Notes: a model not told the origin generated them from the letters alone. A stretch of 64,000 nucleotides of DNA from Halobacteriales archaeon QS_6_71_20 (GCA_003020945.1 PXRU01000002.1:32060-96059); one strand, 5' to 3'. Counted from the first letter of the stretch, positions 47,877-57,207 are shown. Program-made: numbers and translations.

Positions 47877-48148
47877 TGGTCTCGTCGAAGTCCAGGTTCG
47901 TCACGGGAGTTCGGGCCGCCGATGCCTGCTTTCGTGACGCATCGCCCGAGCGATGTGTTCAACCGCTATCGAGACCCGGAGCAGGGCGATCCCAGACTAT
48001 CGATGGCCGCCCCGTGAGCATCCTTTCGGTATCGAGGTCGCCCGTGTCACTGCGTTCTTACTTACCGGCCCTACACTGTGAACGCAGCTGCCGGAAGAAC
48101 ATCCACTTCTCCAAGTGGGAGTGTACGGTCTGAAACGACCGAACTCGG

Positions 48149-48210
48149 CTACCTGCTCTCCCGCTGTTCGACCTGATGCCGACGTTCTTGTTCAAGTCGA
48201 TGAAATTCAT
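48149..48210. repeat. aroQ-3'-end repeat C, split by a 14-nt insertion
   Basis: ctacctgctctcccgctgttcgac-ctgatgccgacgtt-cttgttcaagtcgatgaaattcat; minus strand IDLNK / VEQRESR-stop. Confidence 0.75.
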
Positions 48211-48286
48211 GGTGCGTTTGTGAGAAAACGAGCACTGTGGGTAATAGTGGGTAAGCGTTATACAACGGTGAGTTGTAGTACACGAC

Positions 48287-48526
48287 ATGACGAAAGTGAA
48301 CGCTCGCGACCTGCGGACCAACGAAACCGACGACCGAGGTCGGATCTACCTCGGGACGGAGTACGCCAACAAGCGCGTGACCGTCGCCGTCGTCGAAGTC
48401 GAGTCGGACCGACCCGACGATGAGGAACTGGCCGCCGCGTACCGTGAGGCTTCCGAGAGCGCCGACCGTCTCGCTGAGGAGTGGACGGAGACGTCCCACG
48501 AGGCGTGGAGCGGACTCGATGAATGA
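48287..48526 (+). CDS. antitoxin partner of MazF-like toxin
   Basis: MTKVNARDLRTNETDDRGRIYLGTEYANKRVTVAVVEVE; ATGA overlap with toxin gene. Confidence 0.78.
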   Translation: MTKVNARDLRTNETDDRGRIYLGTEYANKRVTVAVVEVESDRPDDEELAAAYREASESADRLAEEWTETSHEAWSGLDE

Positions 48527-48876
48527 GCGACGACACCGAGGTTCGGCGTGGCGATGTCGTGGTCGTCCGTCTCGACCCTGCGGAAGGCTACGAGATGAAG
48601 AAGACTCGACCCGCGGTGATCGTACAGAACGATATCGGAAACCGCAACTCCGGTACGACCATCGTCGCTCCGGCGACGAGTACGCATCGAGGATACCCGT
48701 TCGAGGTACCGGTCGAGTCGGACAGTTCGCCGTTCGAGAAGGACTCCTCAGTTCGTCTCGATCAGATCCGTGTCATCTCCGTCGAAAGGCGGATCCACTC
48801 GGTTCTCGGGAGTCTGAGCGAGCCGACGATGGCCGAGGTGGACGAAGCACTGAAGCTGAGCCTCGGGCTGGATTGA
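48523..48876 (+). CDS. MazF/PemK-family toxin
   Basis: VRRGDVVVVRLDPAEGYEMKKTRPAVIVQND, TTIVAPATS, VRLDQIRVIS. Confidence 0.93.
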   Translation: MSDDTEVRRGDVVVVRLDPAEGYEMKKTRPAVIVQNDIGNRNSGTTIVAPATSTHRGYPFEVPVESDSSPFEKDSSVRLDQIRVISVERRIHSVLGSLSEPTMAEVDEALKLSLGLD

Positions 48877-48982
48877 GTCACCGACCTCCGGCTGCTCACC
48901 GACCCCGATGGAACACGTCGAACGCCGCGGAGCGATGCTCGAATCAGGACCGGGGAGAGTCGCTAGAACCGACTGGAGGCCG

Positions 48983-49018
48983 CTACCGGCTCTCCCGCTG
49001 TTCGACCTTGTTCAGCTC
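48983..49018. repeat. aroQ-3'-end repeat D (best preserved)
   Basis: ctaccggctctcccgctgttcgaccttgttcagctc; minus strand ELNKVEQRESR-stop, same peptide as the living gene. Confidence 0.85.
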
Positions 49019-49155
49019 TACAACTCACGTAACACGCTCGCGTATATTTTCCGCTTTCCGAATACCCCGTATCTAGCAGTTCGATGGAAATAGTCGAGGT
49101 CGAAACGCCGATCCAGGGTGTCGCGTAAGCTGAGGCGATCCCGACCCGTCTGTCA

Positions 49156-49707
49156 TCAGTCGATCAAAAGGAGATCATCCGAGGTACCGTCTTCGCTCAA
49201 CTCGATGAGGCTATGGTCAAGCAATTCGCGGAGAACGAACTCCTCGTAATGCTGGGTTTCGCAGTAATCACACGGCTTCATTTCCCGAGCGACCGCCTCG
49301 ATTTCGTCGCCGTGTTCGGCGTACAGTGTATCAACGAGCGACGCCAGTTCCTTGATCGCGGTCGTCTGGGCCGGTGAGAGCATCTCGTCGGCGTCGTCAG
49401 GGAGGTCGTAAGAGAAGATGCGCGTGTTCGACTTGTAGAATTTCCGTGTCCCGCCGCCGGCTTCCTCCAATCGAGCGATCTCCACCATGTCAACATCTTT
49501 CAGGATGTTCACATGGTGGCGTACCGTCGTTTCGGCCTTCTCCTCGCCACGTCGTGCTAATTCCTCGTGAATAGCTTCGATCGTCATTTCCTCATCGGCG
49601 AGCATATCGAGCATTTTCGCGCGAACCTCGCTCTCCAGAGCTTTCGCCTTCTCTGGGTCGGTCGTCACGACCTCCTGGATCGGAACGTCGGATTCGAGCA
49701 GGGCCAT
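49156..49707 (-). CDS. ArsR-like winged-helix regulator with C-terminal CxxC
   Basis: EVRAKMLDMLADEEMTIEAIHEELARRGEEKAETTVRHHVNILKDVDMVEI; KPCDYCETQHY. Confidence 0.9.
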   Translation of the reverse strand: MALLESDVPIQEVVTTDPEKAKALESEVRAKMLDMLADEEMTIEAIHEELARRGEEKAETTVRHHVNILKDVDMVEIARLEEAGGGTRKFYKSNTRIFSYDLPDDADEMLSPAQTTAIKELASLVDTLYAEHGDEIEAVAREMKPCDYCETQHYEEFVLRELLDHSLIELSEDGTSDDLLLID

Positions 49708-49838
49708 CCTGACAGCACCTATACTCTACGACGATAGTAAGAGTAACGCTACAGAACTACACACTGGTATGAAGTAATGAAGACCGCTACAATCGACGGC
49801 GTAATGGTTATGGGTCCCACTGGACAATGTAAACGTAT

Positions 49839-52163
49839 ATGGGGACGACACAGGAGCAATTCAACGTCGGCGGGATGTCCTGCTCGTTCTGTGCTGAGAG
49901 TATCCGCAAGGCCTACGACCGGACATCCGGTGTCGAGGATATCGACGTCAGTCTCGCTCACGAAGAAGTCCTCGTCCGATACGACGACGACCAACTCGGC
50001 GAGCTGGAGTTGAAGGATACGCTCCGGGACCTCGGCTATACCATCCGCGACCCCGATAAGGAGAAACGGTTCGAAGAGCAACAGGACGAACTCGCCGATG
50101 GGAAGCGGCGGCTGCTACTCGCCGGCGGGGCCTCCGTTGTCACGGGGATCTTGATGCTCTGGATGATCTTCGTGATGGGACGGTTCGAGTCAGAGTTGCT
50201 CGCGATGGATCTCGCCACGCTCGGACTGGCACTGGGAACGGTGTTCGGCCCTGGTCGGTACATCATCGAGAAAGCGTATCAAAGCCTCCGGCGAGGTATC
50301 TTCAACCAGCACGTGCTGCTCGAAGCAGGTGCGTTCGCCGGTTTACTCGGCGGCTTTCTTGGGCTCTTTATGTTCCCGGGCTTCCCGACCGTCCACTTCT
50401 TCGCCGTCTCCGTGTTCATTACCACCTACCACGTCCTCTCGGAGTACACCAGCCTCGTCGTCCGAACCCGTGCCTCGCAGGCGGTACAAGATCTGCTCGA
50501 TCTCCAGCCCGAAACCGCTCGCCGTGTGGCCGCCAACGGTGAGATCGAGGAGGTTCCCGTCGCCGATATCGAGGTCGGTGATCGTGTCCGGATCAAGCCG
50601 GGGGAGAGTGTCCCCGTCGACGGCGCGGTCGTCGGGGGCACATCGACCGTTGACGAGTCGGTGGCCACCGGCGAATTTATTCCCGAAGAGAAGACCACGG
50701 GCGACCGAGTGATCGGCGGCAGCGTCAACGAAACCGGAACACTTCTGATCGAGGTGACCGCGACGGGCGAGGATGCGTTCTTGAATCGGGTCGCCCGCGA
50801 AATCGAGGAAGCTCGGGCGATGAAGCCCGGAATTGTTCAGTTGACTGACCGCGTTCTCAAGCGCTTCGTCCCCGCCGTGTTGGCGATCGCTGGCCTCGCG
50901 TTCCTCTTTTGGACGATCGTTCCCGCCGTCTGGCCGAGCGGCCCGTTCGGAACCGGGCCAAATGTCCGGCGTGGGGCGTTCGCGGCGCTCGCCGTCCTCG
51001 TCCTCGGGTACCCGTGTGCGCTGGGGATGGCGACACCGTTGGCGCTCATCAGAGGTGGTGGAAAGGCCGCGAATCACGGAATCCTGATGCGCTCTGGTGA
51101 CGCCTTCCAGATCTTCCCTGACGTCGATCACATCGTGTTGGACAAGACCGGCACTATTACGATCGGTGAACCTGCTGTCAGTGAAGTAGTCTCCCTCGAC
51201 GACGATGAAGCGGGCTTGTTAGCGACTGCGGCGAGCGCCGAAACGTTCAGTGAACACCCACTTGCCGACGCCATCCTCGGCCATGCGGAGGAACACGGGG
51301 TCGAATACGGCGATCCCGAGGCGTTCGACTCCGTGACCGGGAAGGGCATCCGGGCGACCGTCCGCGGCGACGACGTGCTCGTCGGGAAGCCGGACTGGCT
51401 CACCGACGAAGGGATCGACCTCTCGGGGGCCGACGACGCTATCGAGCGGCTCCAGCGCCGCGGCCTCACAGTCTCCGGAGTCGTCCGTGACGGCGACCTT
51501 CTCGGTTTGATCGGTATCGGCGACGACATCAAGCACGATGCCAGCGAGACTATTCGGTGGATGAAGAACGCCGGCGTCACGCCCGTGATGATCACCGGCG
51601 ACGACGAGCGCACCGGGCAGGCAGTCGCCGACGAGGTCGGCATCGACCGGGTAACGGCCGATGTTCTGCCGGACGAGAAGCGCGCGGAGATCGATCGCTT
51701 GCAAAGCGGGGGTGAGCGAACCACCGGGCCGCGAACGTCGTCAGCGCGAAGCTGTGACGGAAGTCATCGAGTGGCGATGGTCGGCGACGGCATCAACGAC
51801 GCGCCTGCCCTGACGCAAGCCGATATCGGTATCGCCATCGGTGCAGGAACGGACATCGCTATCGAATCCGCCGACGTTGTGTTGCTGGGCGAGCGGCTCG
51901 GTGGTGTGATGGACGCGTACGAGATCGGCGAGGAGAGTTATCGCAAGACTCGGCAGAACCTCGCCGCCGCGTTCACATTCAATGGCATCGGGGTGGCTGC
52001 CGCGACGACCGGCCTTGTGCACCCAGTGTTTGCGATGATCGCAATGGTGCTGTCTGTCTCCGCCGTCCTCGCCAACAGCTTCGCGGGCCAACTCCTCTCC
52101 GGCGAGGGCGTCAACGCTGACTTCGCAGTAGCAGAGGCTGAAACAGCGACTCCAGCTGACTGA
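49839..52163 (+). CDS. copper-type heavy-metal P-type ATPase
   Basis: GMSCSFCAESI HMA, LGYPCALGMATPLAL, DKTGTITIGEP, GDGINDAPALTQADIG. Confidence 0.95.
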   Translation: MGTTQEQFNVGGMSCSFCAESIRKAYDRTSGVEDIDVSLAHEEVLVRYDDDQLGELELKDTLRDLGYTIRDPDKEKRFEEQQDELADGKRRLLLAGGASVVTGILMLWMIFVMGRFESELLAMDLATLGLALGTVFGPGRYIIEKAYQSLRRGIFNQHVLLEAGAFAGLLGGFLGLFMFPGFPTVHFFAVSVFITTYHVLSEYTSLVVRTRASQAVQDLLDLQPETARRVAANGEIEEVPVADIEVGDRVRIKPGESVPVDGAVVGGTSTVDESVATGEFIPEEKTTGDRVIGGSVNETGTLLIEVTATGEDAFLNRVAREIEEARAMKPGIVQLTDRVLKRFVPAVLAIAGLAFLFWTIVPAVWPSGPFGTGPNVRRGAFAALAVLVLGYPCALGMATPLALIRGGGKAANHGILMRSGDAFQIFPDVDHIVLDKTGTITIGEPAVSEVVSLDDDEAGLLATAASAETFSEHPLADAILGHAEEHGVEYGDPEAFDSVTGKGIRATVRGDDVLVGKPDWLTDEGIDLSGADDAIERLQRRGLTVSGVVRDGDLLGLIGIGDDIKHDASETIRWMKNAGVTPVMITGDDERTGQAVADEVGIDRVTADVLPDEKRAEIDRLQSGGERTTGPRTSSARSCDGSHRVAMVGDGINDAPALTQADIGIAIGAGTDIAIESADVVLLGERLGGVMDAYEIGEESYRKTRQNLAAAFTFNGIGVAAATTGLVHPVFAMIAMVLSVSAVLANSFAGQLLSGEGVNADFAVAEAETATPAD

Positions 52164-52301
52164 TCAGTAATACGATGGATTCTGTAATTCATTGCAGAAA
52201 TGAATCCCTCCATTGACCGCCGAATCGGAACGGGAGGACTCGGCGTTACAGGCCCAATCGGACCGCCACGGGTGGATGCTCCTTTCGTTAGCGTGGCGGA
52301 A

Positions 52302-52508
52302 TCAGGTGGCGACATCGAAGCCCGCCCGCTCAATTGCCGCAGTGATGTCCTCGTCAGCCGTGTTGTCATCGACGACGACCTCGACGGTTTCAGCCTCGTT
52401 GTTGGCATCGACGCGGCTCACGCCCTCGATCTTCGAGAGGGCACTCTCGACGGTTTGTTCGCAGCCGTTGCATGACATTCCGGTAACGGCGATCGTTTCT
52501 CGTTTCAT
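52302..52508 (-). CDS. 68-aa heavy-metal-associated (CopZ-like) protein
   Basis: MKRETIAVTGMSCNGCEQTVESALSKIEGVSRVDANNEAETVEV. Confidence 0.93.
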   Translation of the reverse strand: MKRETIAVTGMSCNGCEQTVESALSKIEGVSRVDANNEAETVEVVVDDNTADEDITAAIERAGFDVAT

Positions 52509-52750
52509 GTCCTCCGGTCGTGTTCCCGCTTCAAAGACAGTTACGATAGATATGATTGTGGTACCAGATCTTTGGTCGCGAAGGTACTTCTCCTTATCCA
52601 GAGAGATCGAACGGATGCCGGATCGTCCGGCACCTGACGCACTCACAGAAATCGTAACGCCGTTCATCGACCGAGAATCTGGAGAACAACTATCGGAAGG
52701 AAACCCAGTAGCCAAACAGAAATCGAATAGCCTGAAACACCTGTTTGAAG

Positions 52751-52790
52751 CTATCTGGACTCACGTTGCTCAACTTTGTTCAATTCGATG
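52751..52790. repeat. living aroQ 3' end (presumed hybrid integration site)
   Basis: ctatctggactcacgttgctcaactttgttcaattcgatg encodes IELNKVEQRESR-stop with different synonymous codons from copy D. Confidence 0.8.
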
Positions 52791-53062
52791 AGCAGCCGGA
52801 AGACGGCCTTCACGAGGTTGGCGTCCACGTCGAACCGCTCGGCGTTCGCGCCGGCGCGGTCCATCACGGCCCGCTCCTGGCTCTCGTCGGTCGTGGGCAG
52901 GTCGTCGCGCTCCTTCACGCCGGCGATGGTGTCGGCGACGTACGTCCGTCGCGCGATCAGCTCGACCAGCTCGCGGTCGATGCTCTCGATCTCCGCGCGC
53001 AGCTCGTCGAGGCTCATCGCCTGCAGGTCGTCGCCGGTCTCGGTCGTGTCGTCGTAGCTCAT
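52751..53062 (-). CDS. aroQ: chorismate mutase
   Basis: LDELRAEIESIDRELVELIARRTYVADTIAGVKERDDLPTTDESQERAVMDR. Confidence 0.94.
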   Translation of the reverse strand: MSYDDTTETGDDLQAMSLDELRAEIESIDRELVELIARRTYVADTIAGVKERDDLPTTDESQERAVMDRAGANAERFDVDANLVKAVFRLLIELNKVEQRESR

Positions 53063-53078
53063 GGTGTCGTGGTGTCGC

Positions 53079-53951
53079 TTACAGCACCCGCGCGCCGCGG
53101 TCGCGCGTCCGGGTCAGCCGCGTCTCGCCGTCCCGCTCGTCCCACCGCTCGCGGACGGTCTCGAGCGCCGCTCGATCCCCGACGGCGACGACGCTCGGCC
53201 CCGTCCCCGACAGGGAGACGCCGTCGCAGTCCGCCATCGCCTCGACGGCGGGGGTCGTCGGGAACCCCAGCGCCGCCGAGAACGCGAGCCCGTTGACCGT
53301 CATCGCCGAGCCGTACGCGCCCTCCAGCGCGAGATCCGTCGCAAGCTCCGCCATCGGCGCCACTCGCTCGCAGGCGGAGACGTCGGCGTCGGCAGAGTAC
53401 GCCCGCTCGGGCGGCGTCCACACGAGCGCGTCCCGGTCGAACGACTCCCGGGACAGCAGCTCGTCCGCCGTGTTGTCGGTGACGGTGACGCCGCCCAGCA
53501 TCGACGCCGAGGCGTCGTCGAACGCCCCGGTGACGGTGACGCCGGCGGCGCGGGCCGCGCGCACGCCGACGCGGCACGCCTCGGTCGTCGTCACGTCCGC
53601 GTCGGGGTCGTCCGCCACGTCCAGCCCCAGCGCCGACAGCGTCGCCAGCACGGTCGCGTTGGCGGCCGCGCTGGAGCTCTTCAGCCCCGCGGCCGTCGGC
53701 ACCGCCGTCTCCGTCCGGACAGTGCCGCCCTCCCCGGCTCCGAAACGCTCGACACAGCGCCCGACGCAGCGCTCGATCAGCGTCGTGTCGCCGTCGGGCG
53801 CGCCCGCGATGCTCCCGGTCACGGTCGTCGCGTCCGGGTCCAGTCGGACCTCGGCGGTCGTCTCCAGGTCCAGCGCGAACGCGCTCCCGACGCCCGTCGC
53901 GAGCGCGTTGACGACGGTGCCGGCTCCGGGCGCGGCGGCGCGTCCCTCCAT
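53079..53951 (-). CDS. archaeal-type (GHMP) shikimate kinase
   Basis: PGAGTVVNALATGVGSAFALDL, TAAGLKSSSAAANATVLA, VSLSGTGPSVVAVG; next to aroQ. Confidence 0.95.
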   Translation of the reverse strand: MEGRAAAPGAGTVVNALATGVGSAFALDLETTAEVRLDPDATTVTGSIAGAPDGDTTLIERCVGRCVERFGAGEGGTVRTETAVPTAAGLKSSSAAANATVLATLSALGLDVADDPDADVTTTEACRVGVRAARAAGVTVTGAFDDASASMLGGVTVTDNTADELLSRESFDRDALVWTPPERAYSADADVSACERVAPMAELATDLALEGAYGSAMTVNGLAFSAALGFPTTPAVEAMADCDGVSLSGTGPSVVAVGDRAALETVRERWDERDGETRLTRTRDRGARVL

Positions 53952-54007
53952 GCGCGAACGGCCGCGTCCGGCGGGCAAAACCGTGGCGGTCGTGTCGGGT
54001 GTGCCCG

Positions 54008-54613
54008 CTACCGGTACCGGACGCGACGGAACGCGAACGCCACGTCGAACCGCTCCGCGTCCGTCGAACGGTCCGCCCGCCCGTCCCGGAGATACCGGAT
54101 CTCGCCGGAGATCGCCCGTCGATCGCCCGGCCGGAACCCGCCTTCGCCGTCGAACTCCTCGATTCCGTAGCCGCTTGCGATCTGTCGGCGGCTGTCGCTC
54201 CGACCGAGCGGGGTGTAGTGGAGGTCGTAGCGTAACTCCAGTAGCTCGTACGTCACGTCGCCGACGTTGTCGAGCACGACCCGCGGCGTCGCCTCGGTGT
54301 AGCCGTCGTCGTTGGCGACGGCGACGTCCGTGCGGACCAGCGACAGCGATCCGCGCGGCGGCACTCGGGCCTCCATCGGCGTCGCGGTCGGCGTGGACGA
54401 CGCCATCGACTCCGACGTGGGCCGGTCCGTCGACGTCGCGGTCGCCTCGGGAGCGTCCGTCGCCGTCGGCGTCGCTGCGCCACCGATCTCCTCCGAGGGG
54501 ACCGCTGTCACCGAGTTGCCGCTCTCACTACAGCCCGCCAGCCCGATGGCACACGCGAGGCCGCCCAACCCGGCGAGTACGGCGCGCCGGCCTCTGCGGT
54601 CGGGACCGCTCAC
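54008..54613 (-). CDS. lipoprotein with Thr/Pro-rich linker
   Basis: GRRAVLAGLGGLACAIGLAGC lipobox; GTG start. Confidence 0.75.
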   Translation of the reverse strand: MSGPDRRGRRAVLAGLGGLACAIGLAGCSESGNSVTAVPSEEIGGAATPTATDAPEATATSTDRPTSESMASSTPTATPMEARVPPRGSLSLVRTDVAVANDDGYTEATPRVVLDNVGDVTYELLELRYDLHYTPLGRSDSRRQIASGYGIEEFDGEGGFRPGDRRAISGEIRYLRDGRADRSTDAERFDVAFAFRRVRYR

Positions 54614-55086
54614 TCGCCGGCCCTCGCGCCGACCGCAGCCGTTCCGGCGACGACGCCACCTGCTGCGACGACGGTTACGGCTCCGGGAACGGCCGCTTGG
54701 CCCAGCGAGAACACCTGCCCGCCTCCCTCGCCGCCCGCGCCGCCGGCAATGCCGAGAAGGAGCGCGGCCGTGGCCGCCAGCGCGCCCGCGAGCCCGCTGG
54801 CCCCGCCGACGACTCCCGCCCGCTTGGGGTCGACGTGGCCGCCCCCGGCGAGCGCACCGAGAACGCCGCCGACGCCGACGACCGCGAGCAGTCCCGCGAC
54901 TGCGGCGGCGTAAGCCGCCAGCGCGAGATACGTCGGCCCGAACTCCGCGACCGCGCCGTCCGCGGCCGCGAGGAACTGTGCGCGCGCCCAGTCGCCCCCG
55001 GCGAAGCCGACGGCGGCCAGGCCCGCGCCGACGACGGCGTACCCCCCGCCAATGAGCGCGACCGTCCGGCGGTCCACACGCCGCAT
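54610..55086 (-). CDS. hypothetical multi-pass membrane protein
   Basis: several hydrophobic segments; 4-nt overlap with next gene. Confidence 0.75.
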   Translation of the reverse strand: MRRVDRRTVALIGGGYAVVGAGLAAVGFAGGDWARAQFLAAADGAVAEFGPTYLALAAYAAAVAGLLAVVGVGGVLGALAGGGHVDPKRAGVVGGASGLAGALAATAALLLGIAGGAGGEGGGQVFSLGQAAVPGAVTVVAAGGVVAGTAAVGARAGE

Positions 55087-55089
55087 CGC

Positions 55090-56373
55090 TCACGCCCCCC
55101 CGAGCCATGTCCGTACGTAGGGCGCTCCCCAGTCGACGCGCTCCTCCCATGCGGTCCGGTTCGCGCCGATCGCCAGGAGGAACTCTCCCGCCCGACAGAC
55201 CAGCGCGTACGTCACGTCGCCGTCGCGCTCGTAGTACACCCGCTCCCACGTCGTGTCGCCGACGGGGTACAGCCCCTCTCGGGTCGCCCGCCCGAGTAGC
55301 GTCGAGCGCGCCGCCTCGGCGGACGCAGGGTCGCGGTACCGCTGGACGAGGATCCCGTTGTTCGCCTCCGTACGCGGTCGGTCGTTCGGAAAGTCCCGAA
55401 CGCGGTCAGTCCGGTTGAGCCGGTGGACGCCGACCAAGAGCGTCGACTCGCGACCGCGGCGGACGAACACCGGGGGGTACGCCGCAGCGACGTCCCGCCG
55501 GCTGCGCTCGATCATCGGGGGTCGCTGCAGTCGTCGTTCCCCGATCGGGGGCTCACGGACATCGGGAACGTCGTCTCGGTCCTCCGTCGCCCAGTCGTAG
55601 GCGTACGCGAGAAACGCCGAGCCGCGGTCGAACGGGGTCGCCGGGTCGGGCGCCTCGGAGCGTTCGTCCGCCTCCCCGCCCCCGTCGGTGTCCGCGACCC
55701 GCGCAAGCTGGAACAGCAGCGGGAGGCGCGGGTCCCGCTCGCCCCGACGAAGCCGCGGCACCAGTCGGTTGCGGATGTCGGTACGCGACAGCTGCGCCCG
55801 GACGAACGGTTCGCTCCGCATTCCGGCGGCGAACTCGCGGAGTCGGCGAAGCTCCTCGCGGGTCCGGTCACGGTCGCCGCGGCGCGTGAACTTCTCGATC
55901 ACGTCGAGGTGGTACTCCGAACGGCGCTCCAGCCGGCTGTGGACCGCGAAGTGTCCCCCGACGGCCGTCGAGGCGCTGGCGACCGTATCGGCGTACACTG
56001 TTCGGAGGGCGTCTACGTCGCCGATAGCGATGCGCTCACGACCGGCCAGCTCGGCGGTCGCGTCCACCGCCCGCATCACCGCAGCCCGGTACTCGGCGAT
56101 CGCGTCGGGGTACGTCTCCGCGAACCACCGTACCTCGTCGGCGACCGCCCGCGTGCGCTCGGCCAGCGCCGGGTTCGACGGCGCGGCCCGGCCGGAGCCA
56201 CGGGCCTCCCCCGTCCCCTCCGCGTCCGCGGCAGCGATGGCCGAAGCTGCGTCGGTCCGTCCGGACTCGGGTTCGTTCGGATAGTTGACGTTCGATCCGG
56301 CGGCGAGACAGCCGCCGGACAGCGACGCGAGAGCGGCGCCGGCCCCCGTGAGCAGCTCTCGCCTGTCGTACAT
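55090..56373 (-). CDS. hypothetical lipoprotein
   Basis: MYDRRELLTGAGAALASLSGGC. Confidence 0.8.
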   Translation of the reverse strand: MYDRRELLTGAGAALASLSGGCLAAGSNVNYPNEPESGRTDAASAIAAADAEGTGEARGSGRAAPSNPALAERTRAVADEVRWFAETYPDAIAEYRAAVMRAVDATAELAGRERIAIGDVDALRTVYADTVASASTAVGGHFAVHSRLERRSEYHLDVIEKFTRRGDRDRTREELRRLREFAAGMRSEPFVRAQLSRTDIRNRLVPRLRRGERDPRLPLLFQLARVADTDGGGEADERSEAPDPATPFDRGSAFLAYAYDWATEDRDDVPDVREPPIGERRLQRPPMIERSRRDVAAAYPPVFVRRGRESTLLVGVHRLNRTDRVRDFPNDRPRTEANNGILVQRYRDPASAEAARSTLLGRATREGLYPVGDTTWERVYYERDGDVTYALVCRAGEFLLAIGANRTAWEERVDWGAPYVRTWLGGA

Positions 56374-56597
56374 GGCTCCCCCCTCGTATCGGCGCGAAAT
56401 AAAGACACGGGGAACGGTCGGTCGGGCCTCGCGATGGCGGTCGAGGCCGCGCCGTCGTGGCCGCCGCGGGCGGCTCGGAGTCGCTCCCGGTTTCGACCGG
56501 GAGCCTCGACGCTGGATGCGGGACGCCCGCTCCGTTCGCGGACCGCTCGCAGTTCGCTCTCGCCGCGCTTATCGGCGTCGATCCCCCAACTCGGGGT

Positions 56598-57206
56598 ATG
56601 AGCGCGCCGAACCGGAACGACGTCGCCCCCGCCAGCGTCTCGGTGTCCCTCCGGGAGGAGGGCGTCGAAGTGGAGTACCTCGACGGCCGGGTCTCGTTCT
56701 ACCGCGGCGTCCCCCAGCGCGTCGAGGAGAGCCTGACGACGCCGCCGGGCAAACAGACGCACGTCCTCGTCACCGACCCCACGGAGACGGAGGGCGTACT
56801 GGTGTACGTGAACGACCTGAAGACGCACGACGACATCCTCGAACAGACAGGCGTCGGTCGGGTCGTCCTCGGAGAGGGAGAGGCGGAGGAGCTGTTCCCG
56901 GGCGTCACGGCCCGGCGCCCCGGCGGCCGGCGCACCGAGATCGAGGCCGACCCGGCGGTCGCCGGCGGCCGCGTGTTCGTCTTCGTCGAGGACGACTGGG
57001 GCGAGGACAGCTACGAGTTCGTCGCCGCCGAGTCCGCGGACGGGACGGACGGGGCGCCCGCCGGAGACGACGAGGCAGACGGGGACGCCGATGGCGACGA
57101 CGTGGATGCCGACGGCGACGACGCGGACACGGACGCCGATGGCGGCGACGCTGACGTGGAGGCGGACACCGACGGCGAGACGGACGCCGGCGGCGGGAGG
57201 GAGTGA
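56598..57206 (+). CDS. DUF5796-like protein with Asp/Ala/Gly repeat tail
   Basis: VSVSLREEGVEVEYLDGRVSFYRGVPQRVEESLTTPPGKQTHVLVTDP; family from memory. Confidence 0.82.
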   Translation: MSAPNRNDVAPASVSVSLREEGVEVEYLDGRVSFYRGVPQRVEESLTTPPGKQTHVLVTDPTETEGVLVYVNDLKTHDDILEQTGVGRVVLGEGEAEELFPGVTARRPGGRRTEIEADPAVAGGRVFVFVEDDWGEDSYEFVAAESADGTDGAPAGDDEADGDADGDDVDADGDDADTDADGGDADVEADTDGETDAGGGRE

Positions 57207-57207
57207 G

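Noticed and set aside
48058-48321. 87-aa minus ORF containing MNFIDLNKNVGIRSNSGRA
   Set aside because: It is translation through repeat C in a non-native frame, not a gene
43211-52790. CRISPR array interpretation of the five repeats
   Set aside because: Spacing is irregular (0.8-4 kb) and intervals contain genes; repeats are derived from the aroQ coding end
43211-52790. Classical integron with attC sites
   Set aside because: No intI-like gene in the window and the repeats do not show an attC-type folded structure by eye; they match aroQ coding sequence
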